A stretch of 64,000 bases of DNA from Desmodesmus armatus (lineage: Eukaryota; Chlorophyta; Chlorophyceae; Sphaeropleales; Scenedesmaceae): positions 62,001 through 126,000 of the forward strand of contig VIIQ02000664.1 of the NCBI GenBank assembly GCA_007449985.2, written 5' to 3'. Position 1 is the stretch's first letter. The number at the start of each line of letters is the position of its first letter. Below are positions 13,261 through 23,480 of the stretch, piece after piece. Position numbers and translations under genes: made by a program. The notes beneath the pieces are model-generated. The model saw only the letters and a program-made list of their open reading frames with translations, had not been told where the DNA came from and ran no database searches.

Positions 13261-14296
13261 CGTACTCTGGGGTGAGTGGATCAGCGCTGGCGTAACGGCT
13301 CAAGAGAAGGCAGACTCGCCGTGATATGTTGTCAAGATGGCCGTGTTTGCAGATGAAGCAACATACTGGCCACCCAAGACGGCACCCTGCCTTTGGGCTG
13401 AACACACTTTTGTTATTTCGTATATACACCGTCCTCTGATCGCCGTTCCGTCCTGCACGACTTTCGCTGTGAAGAGACAGTTCAGGGGTTTATAGTTGCT
13501 AAGTGGCAACAAATGCAGTCAATGCGCTACGATGAGCGATTTCACGCGACCAGTCGGTCAACTGCTGTTGGAGCAGGAATGCAGTGCCTGGGTGCCCGGA
13601 ATACACCGTAGCTGACAGTGCGCTTTCAAGCTCGGCCTGAGCAGTGGCGATGCATCGGCTGGGTTACTGCCATGAACACCATGGCCATGACATTGATGGA
13701 TGATGAAATGAACTATCTCATTCTTTCGGCTGTATCCAGTCAGCGCTGCTCCTTTTGACATCCTGCAGCATATGTCATACACCAACACGCAAGTCTCGTA
13801 AGCAGACCCTCAGCAAACCCTGGATGTTTCTCCAACACTCGACCCTCAAGAGATCTGCTGGCAGCAGACCAGCAGCACCCCATCATCACATAATCAACTG
13901 GAGCAGCGTACCTCCTTCTTCACAACGAAATTTGACATGCATATCAGCATTGGGACAGGGAGATCACACAGACTCTGAGGTCCAGCAAGTGACACAGCAG
14001 CAGCTAGGAAATCCTTTGCTCGTGCAAGCACAGCCTACTGTCTGGTGCCAAGGGCTGTTCCAAGGCACATTCGTGCAGGAAGTGCAGCAATTGTTCCCTG
14101 ATGTCACCTGGAAGCCTGCAGATCTCATCAAGGTGCCACCAGTACTGCCTTGACCTGTTCGAAAGGCCTGTCCTATCATCGCGTTGAGGTGCATGCACTT
14201 TCCCTACCACCACCCTTATGGGATGCTCAACCTCAACCAATTGATGGGCAGTAGTCACCGCAACAACAGCCCCAAAGAATACACAGTACGGCACTC
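13261..14296. other. Intergenic with one candidate exon
   Basis: Most of this is unassigned. The stretch 13969-14134 (+) has an acceptor (GGGACAG), an open frame with protein-like text (VWCQGLFQGTFVQEV and FPDVTWKPADLIK) and a donor (AAG|GTGCCA). It could be a 5' exon of the CPBP protease gene that follows, because that gene has no convincing ATG in its first visible exon. I could not prove the join. Confidence 0.3.
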
Positions 14297-16068
14297 TTGT
14301 CAGTATCAACACCCAGGCCGTCACGCTTTCCACCGCCACATGCTCTCACAGCTCTGCTGAACAGCGCATCCCTCCTACTGCCTCATGCCTCCCAACTTCT
14401 GCTGCACCCGTCCTGCTGCCGTACACAGGTACTGTCATATGCCCTCCCAGCATCAGCTGCAGCAGTAGGCATCAACAGCCAGCTGCAGCAATGGCTTTCT
14501 CACGACGCCCTCCAGACACCCTCCCTCCCAGCCACACCAGCCTCAACCACACCCTCCCTTCCAGACCCACAAGCAGCAGGAGCGGCCGCTGCTGTGGACC
14601 AAATGGCAGCAGGCATACAGCACCCGGCCCTCCTGCACCTGTCCCAGGAAGCTGTGCTGGCCCTGCTGCTGACGTCAGCATGCAGGCTTGCACTGGGCCC
14701 CAGGGTGGCAGCAGCAGCAGTGAGCCCCTACTGGGTGGTACAAACCCTAGGCACCTGCCTGTTGCTGTTTCCCTTGGTAGACCCATTGCTGTACACGACC
14801 TGGCAACCTGTGGCCGAGGTGGGTGGGCGGGTGGGCGGGTGGGTGGGTAATTGGGTGGGTGGGGTGGTGGTGGTGGGCGGGTGGGCGGGTGGGTGGGTGA
14901 TTGGGTGGGTGGTGGGTGGGTGGTGGGTGGGTGGTGGGTGGGTGCAGGGTCATGCTGGTAAGGGCAGAGGGGGCTGTAGTGGCAGAGGGTGGACACAAGC
15001 TAGGAGTGTGGGCTGTTAAGGTGGGTCTGCAAGCTGTGTGGTCCTGATTCTGCAGCGAGGTGTGTGTGCTGAGGGGAGGAGTCCAGCTGGCTGGCAGCAT
15101 TAGGGCCAAGACCAGTTGGAATTGGGGTGTTGGGCGTGATTTGTTGGTGAAATGTCAGGCCCTTACATAGTCAGGCTTGCGCAGCACCTTGTAGCTGTGC
15201 GTCTGGCCAGCCCAACGGGCTTCCGCTCTCCCTGTTGCCCACAAACACAAGAACATGAGGAGGATTGGGGTGTGAGCATTGGTCAGTAGGACTGAAGCCT
15301 GGAGCTTGACTGGTGCACTCTGCAGGCAGTGCCTGCAAGAGTCCTATCTGTCTCCAATGCTTAGCCGTTTTGTGGCTGACTTCATATAGTGCATCACTCT
15401 TCACACCTGTAGCTGCGATTGGTTCTGTTTGTGACTGTGTGTGCAGGCCGCCTTTGGCCCATCTCCTGTCAACCCCTTGGTTGATACTCTGCAGCAGGCG
15501 GGATCAGGGAGTCAGTATGGTGCTGTGGCACAACACTGCCTCGCCAGTGGAGTGCTGGGCCCGTTCTGGGAGGAGGTGCGTGGGGCCTCTGGGTGGGGAC
15601 ACCTTACTTGCTGACGTTCGCTTGCTGCAGTTGCCACATGTGCCCAAACATTGCGGCTTGGGCTGCATCATACCTTATTTTGCTTGTTTCCTCGCCACCT
15701 GCCCACAGCTGCATTCCCATCAAATGTGACACCATCCTACATGATCCCCCATGGCCAACCCAGTAGGTGTCTGTCCGTTGCTTGCTGCCTCTGATATCAT
15801 CGTGCAGGTGTTTTGGCGAGGGTTCTTCCTCACAGCGCTGACGAAGGTGCTGCCCATACCAGCCTGTGTCGGTCTCAGCGCGCTGAACTTTGCAGCCCTA
15901 CACCTGAGCCCCCATAACTTCCTACCGCTGCTGGTGCTGGGCGCAACGTGTGACTGCTTGTACCTGCGCAGTGGCGGCAACCTCTTGGCGCCGCTGTTGC
16001 TACACGGGCTTTGGAACATGAGTCAGGTGTTGCAGATTGCGCTGCTGCAAAAGGATACCTTTGTGTAA
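14297..16068 (+). CDS. CPBP-family intramembrane glutamic protease
   Basis: Three exons join in phase: up to 14818, 15447-15575 and 15808-16068 (TAA). The family's active-site motif EExxxR is rebuilt across the second intron: exon 2 ends in WEE and exon 3 begins VFWRGF. It is followed by a membrane helix with NFAALH (second motif, conserved His) and LLLHGLWN (third motif, HxxxN), all within about 70 residues as in CPBP (CAAX-protease and bacteriocin-processing) enzymes. Hydrophobic segments in exon 1 (SPYWVVQTLGTCLLLFP) are further membrane spans. In plants this family sits mainly in plastid membranes; that location is an inference here. The visible frame opens with TTG at 14297 and the first in-frame ATG lies well inside the exon, so the true start is probably in an upstream exon. 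Intron 1 holds a G-rich minisatellite. Confidence 0.8.
14819..14946 (+). repeat. (GGGT/GGGC)n minisatellite in CPBP intron 1
   Basis: About 125 bases of GGGTGG and GGGCGG units follow the exon 1 donor directly; the donor GTGGG is itself the first unit. The G strand is the coding (RNA) strand, so the transcript has strong G-quadruplex potential beside the 5' splice site. Confidence 0.85.
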
Positions 16069-16819
16069 CAACCAGGCAGTAGTTACTTTGACCATGGGGA
16101 AGTGCCACCGTTGACTAGCTTGTCAATGGGCTGTTTGACTGAGCTCAGGCGCGCCGCCTGCCTTCGATTCTGCAACTGGCACAAGCCAATGGTGCAGTAC
16201 CATGAAGCTGGCCGTACAAAGGGATGGAAACAGGCAGCCTCTGATGAGCTGAGAAGCAGCACTGAAGCACAGCATTCTGCAACCCTGGCTCCAGCAGAGC
16301 CTGAACCAGACTTCAGCACCAGATCGACCTGAAAAACGCAGGGTGCACAGTGGGCGACCAACCGTAACATGGCTAAGCTGGTCAAGGATGGCGTTCTAAA
16401 CAAGAAACCTAGCCACACTGCCATACAGTGGTGTGAAATACAACACCACCAGAACATGCAGTGCTTTGAGCCAAAACACGTCAGCACTGCAATGGGGGTG
16501 TCAAAACCGGTCAAGATTCCAGCCCCAAACGCCTTCCTACTGCAGCTCTGCATTGCCTGCAACAGCCGCCACTGCAGCAGCTTCTGTTGTCACAGCGCCA
16601 TCAGCTGCCACTGCAGCAACGGGTGTTTGCGTTGCGCCAATAAACTCTAGAATGCGTGCAGCCGCCTGCAGCATACAGCAGTCCAAGCAGCAAGGGCAGG
16701 GTGAGAGGTCACTTTGAGCCTGAATCAATTGAACATCTGATTGGGTGACTGACAATCTTTATGGGGATATTCAAAGCACAACTATGTACCTATAAATGAG
16801 GTGATGCTGTTCCAATGTA
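16069..16819. other. Convergent 3' flanks, no gene seen
   Basis: This spacer separates the stop of the CPBP gene (+) from the stop of the hydrolase gene (-). Short ORFs on both strands show no motif or splice context. It most likely holds the two 3' UTRs. Confidence 0.5.
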
Positions 16820-19078
16820 CTAGGACAGTACCACACATGGGTGCTGTTGAGAGTTGCTGTCGTTGCTGTCGCTGACGCGAACCCCACTTTGTGACCAAAG
16901 GACAAGACACTGCTTCACTTGCTGCCCACCCATCATAGCCACTAGTTTGCCCCTCACACATCCCTCACACACCTCCGTCGGCTTCTCCAAATGGGCGCAG
17001 TGACCGCAGTCCTCAACCCACTGCAGCTGTCCATTCGGCAACGCCGCCTCAAACTGTGCAGCATACTTTGGCTCCAGAATCTCATCCTGGCGGCCCCACA
17101 GCACTAGCGTAGGCTGCTGCACCTCGGGAATCCTGCTGCTGATGCTGTAGCCGCCGCTGCGCATGAATGCAATGTTGGCGTCCGTCCAGCCGGACATGTG
17201 GGTGTGGAGGCGCCCCACGCGCATTGCATCGGGGGTGGCAAAGCTTGGGTCGTGGTAAGCCATTTTGTTGGCAGCCTGCAATCAGGAACCAGACACACTT
17301 GAGGTGGGTGAGTAGCCATGTTGTCTTGCAAGTGAGGGTGGGAGGCGCAAGACGACGCCTTGAATGAAATGGGGGCTGCATGATCAACACGATGTGTTCG
17401 ATATGACGCTGTGTACCCTCAAGCATGGCAGGCCTGCCGATTGTTCAGTGTTGAAGTGTTTTGCCCCCTGCACAAGGATGAACTTGGAACCCTTGACGAC
17501 AACTGCGAAAACCTTGGAAGAATTAGGCGAAATCACTGCAAAACCCTGAAACCCTGTCCCTCACCATCCGCAGCTGCTCTGTGCGCAGCACCCACACGCC
17601 TGCTGCTGCCAGTGGACGTGGGAGGCTGGCCATGGGGCCAATCCCATCAATGAAGCCCTGCAGACACCCATTGACGATTCAGCACACCAACGCGCAGTCA
17701 ATTCCACCTGGTGCATCCTTTGGCCTGTGATGTTGACAAAGTGGCATGCCGTTGCTGCTTGGCATCACAATGCATTACATAGAAGCGCAACGTGGGCCTC
17801 TCGCCGCCATGCACATGAACAGTCCACATTCACGCTTGCACTTTGTGCAGGCGCCCAAAGGTTTACAAGGGTCCATGGTGCCGTCGTCAGAGCACATGCA
17901 GCCACTTGCATACCCAATCCCTCATACCTAAACATCAACCTCAACTTGCTAGGGTTTGGGCTGTGGCTTCTAGGCTTTACGGTCTTGGGCCTGGGTTTAG
18001 TAGCTAGCTCCCTAACCCTCACCTGGGCATCAATGAGCACCAGCTTCTCCACAGCGTCTGGGTAGGCCATTGCAAAGTCCAGCGCGATGGCACCACCCAA
18101 ACTGCCACCCATTAGGGCCATGGGGCGTCCAATGTGCTGCTGCCAGAAACTGTACAGGTGCTCACGCTTCTGCTGGGGTGATATGGTCAGGTCGGGCTGC
18201 TGGGCAAAGGGTGTGGCGTCGGTGAAGCCCCAACCAACCTGCCAGAGTGACATGGAAGAAGCATAAGGTGGGGGTAAGGCAATGTGTGCGGCAGCAGGAA
18301 ACAAACTGCCGCAGGGGCGAGATGGTCAGGTCGGGCTGCTGGGCAAAGGGTGTGGCATCAGTGAAACTCCAACCGACCTGCGACGGCGGCACGGACGGAA
18401 GAGCCGGGGTGGGGGGGGGGGTGCGTGAGGGAATGCCTGCGGCTGTGCTCAGTTGCAGAAATGTTGACCCCACAAATTCAGGGAATGTACAGCACCGCTC
18501 GGCCCCCTGGGTAACGGCAGGGGGGTCAGCCTCCTGAACTCCAGGCACCCCCAATTCCACACTGTGTATGTGTTCCACAGCCCCAATTTTTTGCCCCTGC
18601 TCCCATTCAAGCATCATCTTACAACCCCTTCCCTCCACGCCCTCTACCCTCTATCCCCCCCCCCCCAACCCCGGGAGCTTACCAGGTCGACTGCCCAGGT
18701 TTCAGTGCGAGCCTCCAGCAGGGGGTACAGCCTCCTGAACTCCAGGCACCCCCCTCCCCACATCCACACTGTGTATGCGTTCCCCAGCTTACCACATCCC
18801 CATTTTCTTGCCCCCTGCTCCCTATTCAGGCATTCAGGCATCATTTTACAGCCCCTCCCCTCCACGCCATCTCCCCTCTAACCCCCCCCCCTACCCTACC
18901 CCCCCCCCCCCACCACCACCACCACCACCACCACCCACCCACCCACCCACCCACCCACCCACCCACCCACCCACCCACCCACCCACCCACCCACCCACCC
19001 ACCCACCCACCCACCCACCCACCCACCCACCCACCCACCCACCCACCCACCCACCCACCCACCCACCCACCCACCCAC

Positions 19079-19120
<42 letters not shown>

Positions 19121-19447
19121 CAGGACCCTCACCAGATCTACTGCCCAGGTTTCAGTGCGAGCCTCCAGCAGGGGGTACAGCCTCCTGAACTCCAGGCAGC
19201 TGCTGTCAAAGCCATGCAGCAGCACCACAGGCGGCGCACTGCTCAGTGCCTGCAGCTGCGCCTGCTGCTGCTTGCTGGGGCCCACAAATGCTGTCTCGAG
19301 GGGTGCTATAGGCAGGGAGGGGATGGGGACGGGGGTGCGCTGCATGCGGGCGGCCATCTGCTGCGCAGCGGGTTCAGCTATTTCTGACAGCTGTGCTGGC
19401 ATGAAAGAGGAGGAGGGAGTGGTGGCAGCTGCCTTGACGAGGAGGGC
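16820..19447 (-). CDS. Alpha/beta-fold hydrolase, plant plastid-type
   Basis: Four exons join without a frame break: 19447-19133, 18238-18023, 17657-17565 and 17275-16820 (359 residues counted from the first visible exon). Exon A has a leader-like stretch (LVKAAATT), then the oxyanion strand VVLLHGFD, then SSCLEFRRLYPLLE. Exon B carries GWGFTD and the nucleophile elbow GGSLGG (Ser near residue 151). Exon D carries the acid LWGRQDE and the His in CGHCAHLEKP, so the full catalytic triad is present. The order and wording of these blocks match land-plant plastid hydrolases annotated as epoxide-hydrolase-like; the substrate is unknown. An acceptor TGCAG precedes exon A, so an upstream exon with the start codon and plastid transit peptide is expected between 19448 and 19760; the ATG at 19753 is one candidate. 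The intron between exons A and B carries copied exon fragments and a long microsatellite. Confidence 0.85.
18307..18378 (-). other. Partial duplicate of hydrolase exon B
   Basis: About 70 bases repeat the start of exon B (18172-18238) with a few changes. They include a usable acceptor (GTCGCAG) and the same reading frame (GWSFTDATPF against GWGFTDATPF in the real exon). The copy then leaves homology and meets a stop, with no donor at the matching place. If used as an acceptor it would give a truncated protein. It is most likely a dead fragment. Confidence 0.75.
18681..18746 (-). other. Partial duplicate of hydrolase exon A end
   Basis: This copies 19131-19196, the last 65 bases or so of exon A, in frame (LEFRRLYPLLEARTETWAVDL split over two blocks) and ends in a good donor (CTG|GTAAGC). 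A shorter third copy lies at about 18525-18552. Flanking intron sequence is duplicated as well: 18555-18674 aligns with 18760-18890. Confidence 0.75.
18901..19117. repeat. Long (ACCC)n plus (CA)n microsatellite in hydrolase intron
   Basis: A poly-C tract leads into (CAC)n, then about 145 bases of uninterrupted CCCA units to 19080, then (CA)n to about 19115. On the gene's strand this is (GGGT)n, beginning some 15 bases after the exon A donor. The long open frames across it (HPPT or GWVG repeats) come from the repeat, not from a gene. Confidence 0.95.
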
Positions 19448-20288
19448 CTGCAGGACAGGGGTTCATTGGCAGTAGGAAGGGTGGTGTGGTGAGACAGACA
19501 CATGTAGCTGCGGTGAGCTGGTAGGTAGAACAGAACACAAGCAGCAAGAGCGACTGAGGTGTGGGTTGCTTCGGTTACTTTTGTTCAGTTGCAGGAAGGG
19601 GGGCTTGTGTTGTTGTTGACAGCAAGGGGTTGTGTCGTCAGTCCAGCTGCTGGTGGATGGGCTCAGGGGGGAAGGTTGTTGGCAGCGAATCAAGACACAT
19701 GCTACCATGGGGCTCAGGCTGTGCTGGGAAGGGCCCAAACAAGGCTGGGACATCTGGGATGTATGGCACTCTGCTGTCCTTTGAAGAGCTGTGACTGCAG
19801 ATGTGATGGTGTGTCACTAGGGTGTGGGAGCCCTACCTGCACCCTCCTGGCTGTAAGCTTCGCATTTGCACCCCTTCCAAGGCTTGGCTGGCCCAACCTA
19901 CTCCTCAATTGGCTCTGCATGCTGTGAACTGCGGAGATGCTCGGATGTCAGGTGCAGCACCAGCTGGTGCTGATGGGGTGAGGCAGATGGTGCAGACCGC
20001 AGAGCTGTGCTGCTGCAAACGCCCCTTTTTTCATGCACGTAAAATTATTCGAGACTGGCGAGGGATCGCGAATTCGGAGATCAAACTGAAACCACTAATT
20101 TCGGTTATGAACTGTGAAGCAGAGATGGTGATGTTGTAATGTGTTGATTGTACGCCTTTAAACGTTTCTGATCACTCCGCTGCGCAGTTCTAGCTTCCTC
20201 ATCTGGCAGCAGTAGCAGCACCACCACCAATTACTTCACCTCCACATCCACTGCTCCAATTGTTGTGATTGCAGCATCAACCCACATA
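19448..20288. promoter_or_regulatory. Divergent spacer between the hydrolase (-) and CCB1 (+)
   Basis: This must hold the 5' exon and promoter of the hydrolase and the promoter and 5' UTR of CCB1. The minus-strand open stretch 19753-19463 starts with ATG and is Ser/Pro-rich, so it could encode part of a transit peptide, but I could not find a clean donor. No TATA-type motif stands out. Confidence 0.4.
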
Positions 20289-23200
20289 ATGATGCTTTCA
20301 ACTCAGTCAAGGATGGTGTGCGGGACACACAGACCCATGGGTCGTGCTTTGCTCATGAACAGCCACATATGCTCAGCCACAGCCCAGAAAGGCAGCAGAC
20401 GCAGCAGCAGTGTGCAGCGGTGTCCAGAGCAGCAGCCAACGCAGTCGCTTAATGCTGGTGCTGCTAGCTCGGCGTTTGCAGCCAGCTTTGGTCTATACTT
20501 GCTGTCGGCAGCACCTGCAGTTGCAGATGTGGCTGACGCAGCGGGTAGCCCATTCCAGGGAGTCACAGCAAACAGCTTGTATGTCACGCTGGCGTTATTC
20601 CTGATGACAGCACCTGGTGAGTAATCGTTTTAATTATCGTAGTTGTGGCCATGCACTGCCTTTGTACACGCTCCTGTTCTGTGGTGGGTGGGTGGGTGGG
20701 TGGGTTGGGGGGGGGGGGGAGGGGGGGCGGTAGGCTGGCCTAATCAGAGATTTGCACTGTGGGGCCGGTGCCGCTCGGTCTGTTCGTGCACTGTCAACCA
20801 ACATCAAGAGCGGTCCTTGATGCCACTGCATGAGCAGCACAAAACGACCAGCATGACTCATCGTGCTTGGACTGTGTGAGTGGACCATCATGGTGTTGTT
20901 GCAGAAATATGCAATATGAAATATGTGACAACCAAAGGAAAGTGTACAATGGCAGCTTGCATGGTGGGCAAGGGGTACAAGCACAGCAATCGTGCACTTT
21001 GCCAATCACTTCACTTTTGTGTCAGCCTGGTGTCAGCGCCCATGTCAGCTTGCCGCCCCTGCCCCCTCACCTGCCCCAAAAAGCAATGTGCAGTCCTAGC
21101 ACAGAAAAGGCCAGCCTGGCAGCCAGCGACCCTGAAAGCAAGTGAACATGTCACCCCAGCGACACAGATCAAATCAAAATTGCACCTGTAGCTATGAAGC
21201 TCAAGAGCTCATGCCAGCCATTCACTGATATCACGGAGATAGTGACATAGCTTGTCATGGGCTGGCAGAGGCTGAGCAGCCAATGCCTGTGTGTGCCCTC
21301 CTACCCCCCAGGCATCTGGTCCCAGATCAAGCGTGCCCCACAGGCAGTGAAGAAGCGGAAGACTTTCGAGGTGCCCGGCCCAGCAGTGGCAGATGCCATG
21401 CCGCTGGATGCACGTGCGCGGCAGATTTTCAGGTGAGGCATGTGCCCCAGAAACACTGGTGCATCATCAAGCATTTGTCACTTGCACTTATGGAGCCCAC
21501 AATGGTCATCAAGCATTTTGTCACTTGCACTTATGGAATCCATAATGGTCACCAAGCATTTGTCACTTGCACGTATGGATCCATAATGGTCATCAAGCAT
21601 TTTGTCACTTGCACTTATGGAATCCATAATGGTCACCAAGCATTTGTCACTTGCACTTATGGATCCATAATGGTCATCAAGCATTTTGTCACTTGCACTT
21701 ATGGATCCATAATGGTCATCAAGCATTTGTCACTTGCACTTATGGATCCATAATGGTCATCAAGCATTTTGTCACTTGCACTTATGGATCCATAATGGCC
21801 ATCAAGCATTTCGTCACGTGCACTTATGGAATCCATAATGGAATGTGTGAGTATCAGACCTTGGTCATCTACATACCTTGGTACTTGAAGCATGCTTCCA
21901 CGCAATGTGTGATGTGTGATCGGCCACCTTGAGCCTGTGTGATGCTTGGGCACTGCTGGCAGCAATCACGGCAAGGGTAGCTGTCGTCTCTGATAGCCTG
22001 CATTGGCAGCAGGGGGTTTGATTGTGCAGCTGATTTTGTTGTTGTTTTGCTTTTTGCTAGGCATGTGACAATGGGCTGTGCTCTGCTGCTGTGTTGTTGC
22101 TGCTGCAGCTACTTCAAGAGGTACAACTATCAAATCAAGGAGACGGGGGAGGTGATCACCTTTGAGGGGGTGTATGCAGCAGACAGGGGCCAGGCAGCAG
22201 CGGTTACTTTCTACACATTTGCGGGTGAGTGACTACACATTTACTGGTGTATGGTCGTGTGGATTTACAAAATTCACATCATTTTTTAGGGTGGGGAAGT
22301 GTTGAGAATAACAGTTTTTTTTGCTTCAGGATTATCTTTGCTGCCGTTTCTGGCTGACGTGCTATCCCTTCTTGCTCTCCCCCCCCCCCTCCTCATATTG
22401 TGCTGCTGCCCCCTGCAGGTATGGCCAGTGTTGCACTGGTGCTGAGCATTCTGGTGCCCTCTGTTGGCAACTGGTGGTATGGGCTGACGCTGTTGAGTCC
22501 TGGAGCTTGGTTCTACTACCAGCAAAAGGGAGAGCGTGTGGAGCAGGTGTGAGACACACTCGTGGTCACAATGAATGTCGTCACACTGCTACAGGCTGTG
22601 TTGCGCATGTATGGCACCTAAGTGTGGCATCATGACCACATGTCACCTTGTTGGTAGCTCTTTGTGGCGGGCGCAAACACCCTTGTTCTGGGGTCCGTAC
22701 AGCCATCTACTAGACGACGGTTATGTGTTGCCTGTGATGCGGCACGAATCCTCACAGAGTGTCCCCTGGTGACGTGCAGCTGGCACTTCTAAGTGACATG
22801 TGTGGGTTGCTCAACGCGTCGTGAGAACCATGTACCAGCAGCAGTGTCAGGAACAGTATCTCACTCATCATGTGTTTGTCATGTGTGGCGCCCTCCTTGC
22901 AGTTCAAGGTGAAGATGGTGACTGCTGACGATGACTCAGTGACAGACATTGTCGTGGAGGGAGACAAGGAGGAGATTGAGCGCCTGGCGAAGGTACGTGT
23001 GTGTGTGTGGGGGGGGGGGGGGGTCGTCACAATGAATTGTCATTATGTATCGATCACTTGCATTATATGAAGCACCCAAAGTTCAACTTTCAACACCGGG
23101 TGGGGTGTCAGGGTTGTGATGTTGTAAGTAAATGGCAATCTAGTAGTGATGGCAGTTGAGGACGTTGACCCTGCATTCCTGGATGCAAGTGCTGCCAGCA

Positions 23201-23415
23201 TATGGCACATGTAATGGGGCAGCCAAAGGTGAGTTGTGTGCATGTGCACAGATGTTTCCTGTGATTGCTGCCACAGGACATGTTTTTGAGGTTGCACCTT
23301 GGTTGTCTTGCCTTATCTGAGTACCCACAGACAGTTTGTGGTACTGTCATGCTTGCAGGAGCTGGATCTGGTGGAGAAGGGCATGGTGCGCGTCAAGGGC
23401 ATTTTGGAAGTGTGA
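20289..23415 (+). CDS. CCB1: CCB1, cofactor assembly of complex C (cytochrome b6f haem attachment)
   Basis: Six exons join perfectly in phase: 20289-20616, 21312-21432, 22109-22224, 22419-22546, 22903-22992 and 23359-23415 (279 residues). The wording follows land-plant CCB1 block by block: a GLYLL helix, SLYVTLALFLMTAPGIWS, a Lys-rich linker, YNYQIKETGEVITFEG, RGQAAAVTFYTF, MASVALVLS, NWWYGLTLLSPGAWFYY, FKVKMV and finally EKGMVRVKG. CCB1 is a thylakoid membrane protein of the CCB pathway, which attaches haem ci covalently to cytochrome b6. The first 60 residues or so (Ser/Arg-rich, no acids early) fit a plastid transit peptide. The start is the ATG at 20289, or the next one at 20292; the frame also extends upstream to a GTG that is unlikely to be used. 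Intron 2 holds a nine-copy minisatellite. The stop codon lies inside a short repeated motif. Confidence 0.92.
20683..20729 (+). repeat. (GGGT)n / poly-G tract in CCB1 intron 1
   Basis: A short GGGT run passes into a poly-G block with one A, close to the start of intron 1. It is a third case in this window of a G-rich tract on the RNA strand of an intron. Confidence 0.85.
21464..21841 (+). repeat. Nine-copy 41-43 bp minisatellite with a central palindrome
   Basis: Copies begin at about 21464, 21506, 21549, 21590, 21633, 21674, 21716, 21757 and 21799. Each copy contains CATTTTGTCACTTGCACTTA followed by the perfect palindrome TATGGATCCATA or its one-base-longer variant with GGAATCC. Copies 2-5 alternate between two subtypes (TCATCAAG and TCACCAAG starts), so an 84-bp pair was amplified before single units were. 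The array lies in CCB1 intron 2 and happens to be open on both strands. Confidence 0.95.
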
Positions 23416-23480
23416 GGTCTTTGGAAAGTGTGAGATCTACGGAAGTGTGAATTTTGCGGATTCGGAAGTGTGAGGTCTGT
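23406..23480 (+). repeat. Short GGAAGTGTGA repeats spanning the CCB1 stop
   Basis: Copies of GGAAGTGTGA (one with an extra A) lie at 23406-23415, 23423-23433, 23441-23450 and 23464-23473. The first copy encodes the last residues Glu-Val and the TGA stop, so the 3' UTR grew by copying the end of the coding sequence. Confidence 0.8.

Noticed and set aside
18775..19402. Long open frames of HPPT or GWVG repeats on both strands
   Set aside because: They are translations of the (CCCA)n microsatellite; the true exon ends before it at 19133.
21283..21753. 156-codon plus-strand frame over the minisatellite, and matching minus-strand frames
   Set aside because: The real CCB1 exon ends at a good donor at 21432 and joins 22109 in phase; the rest is repeat units that happen to lack stops.
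21464..21841. CRISPR-like regular repeat array
   Set aside because: Units are contiguous with no unique spacers, and the setting is an intron of a nuclear eukaryotic gene.
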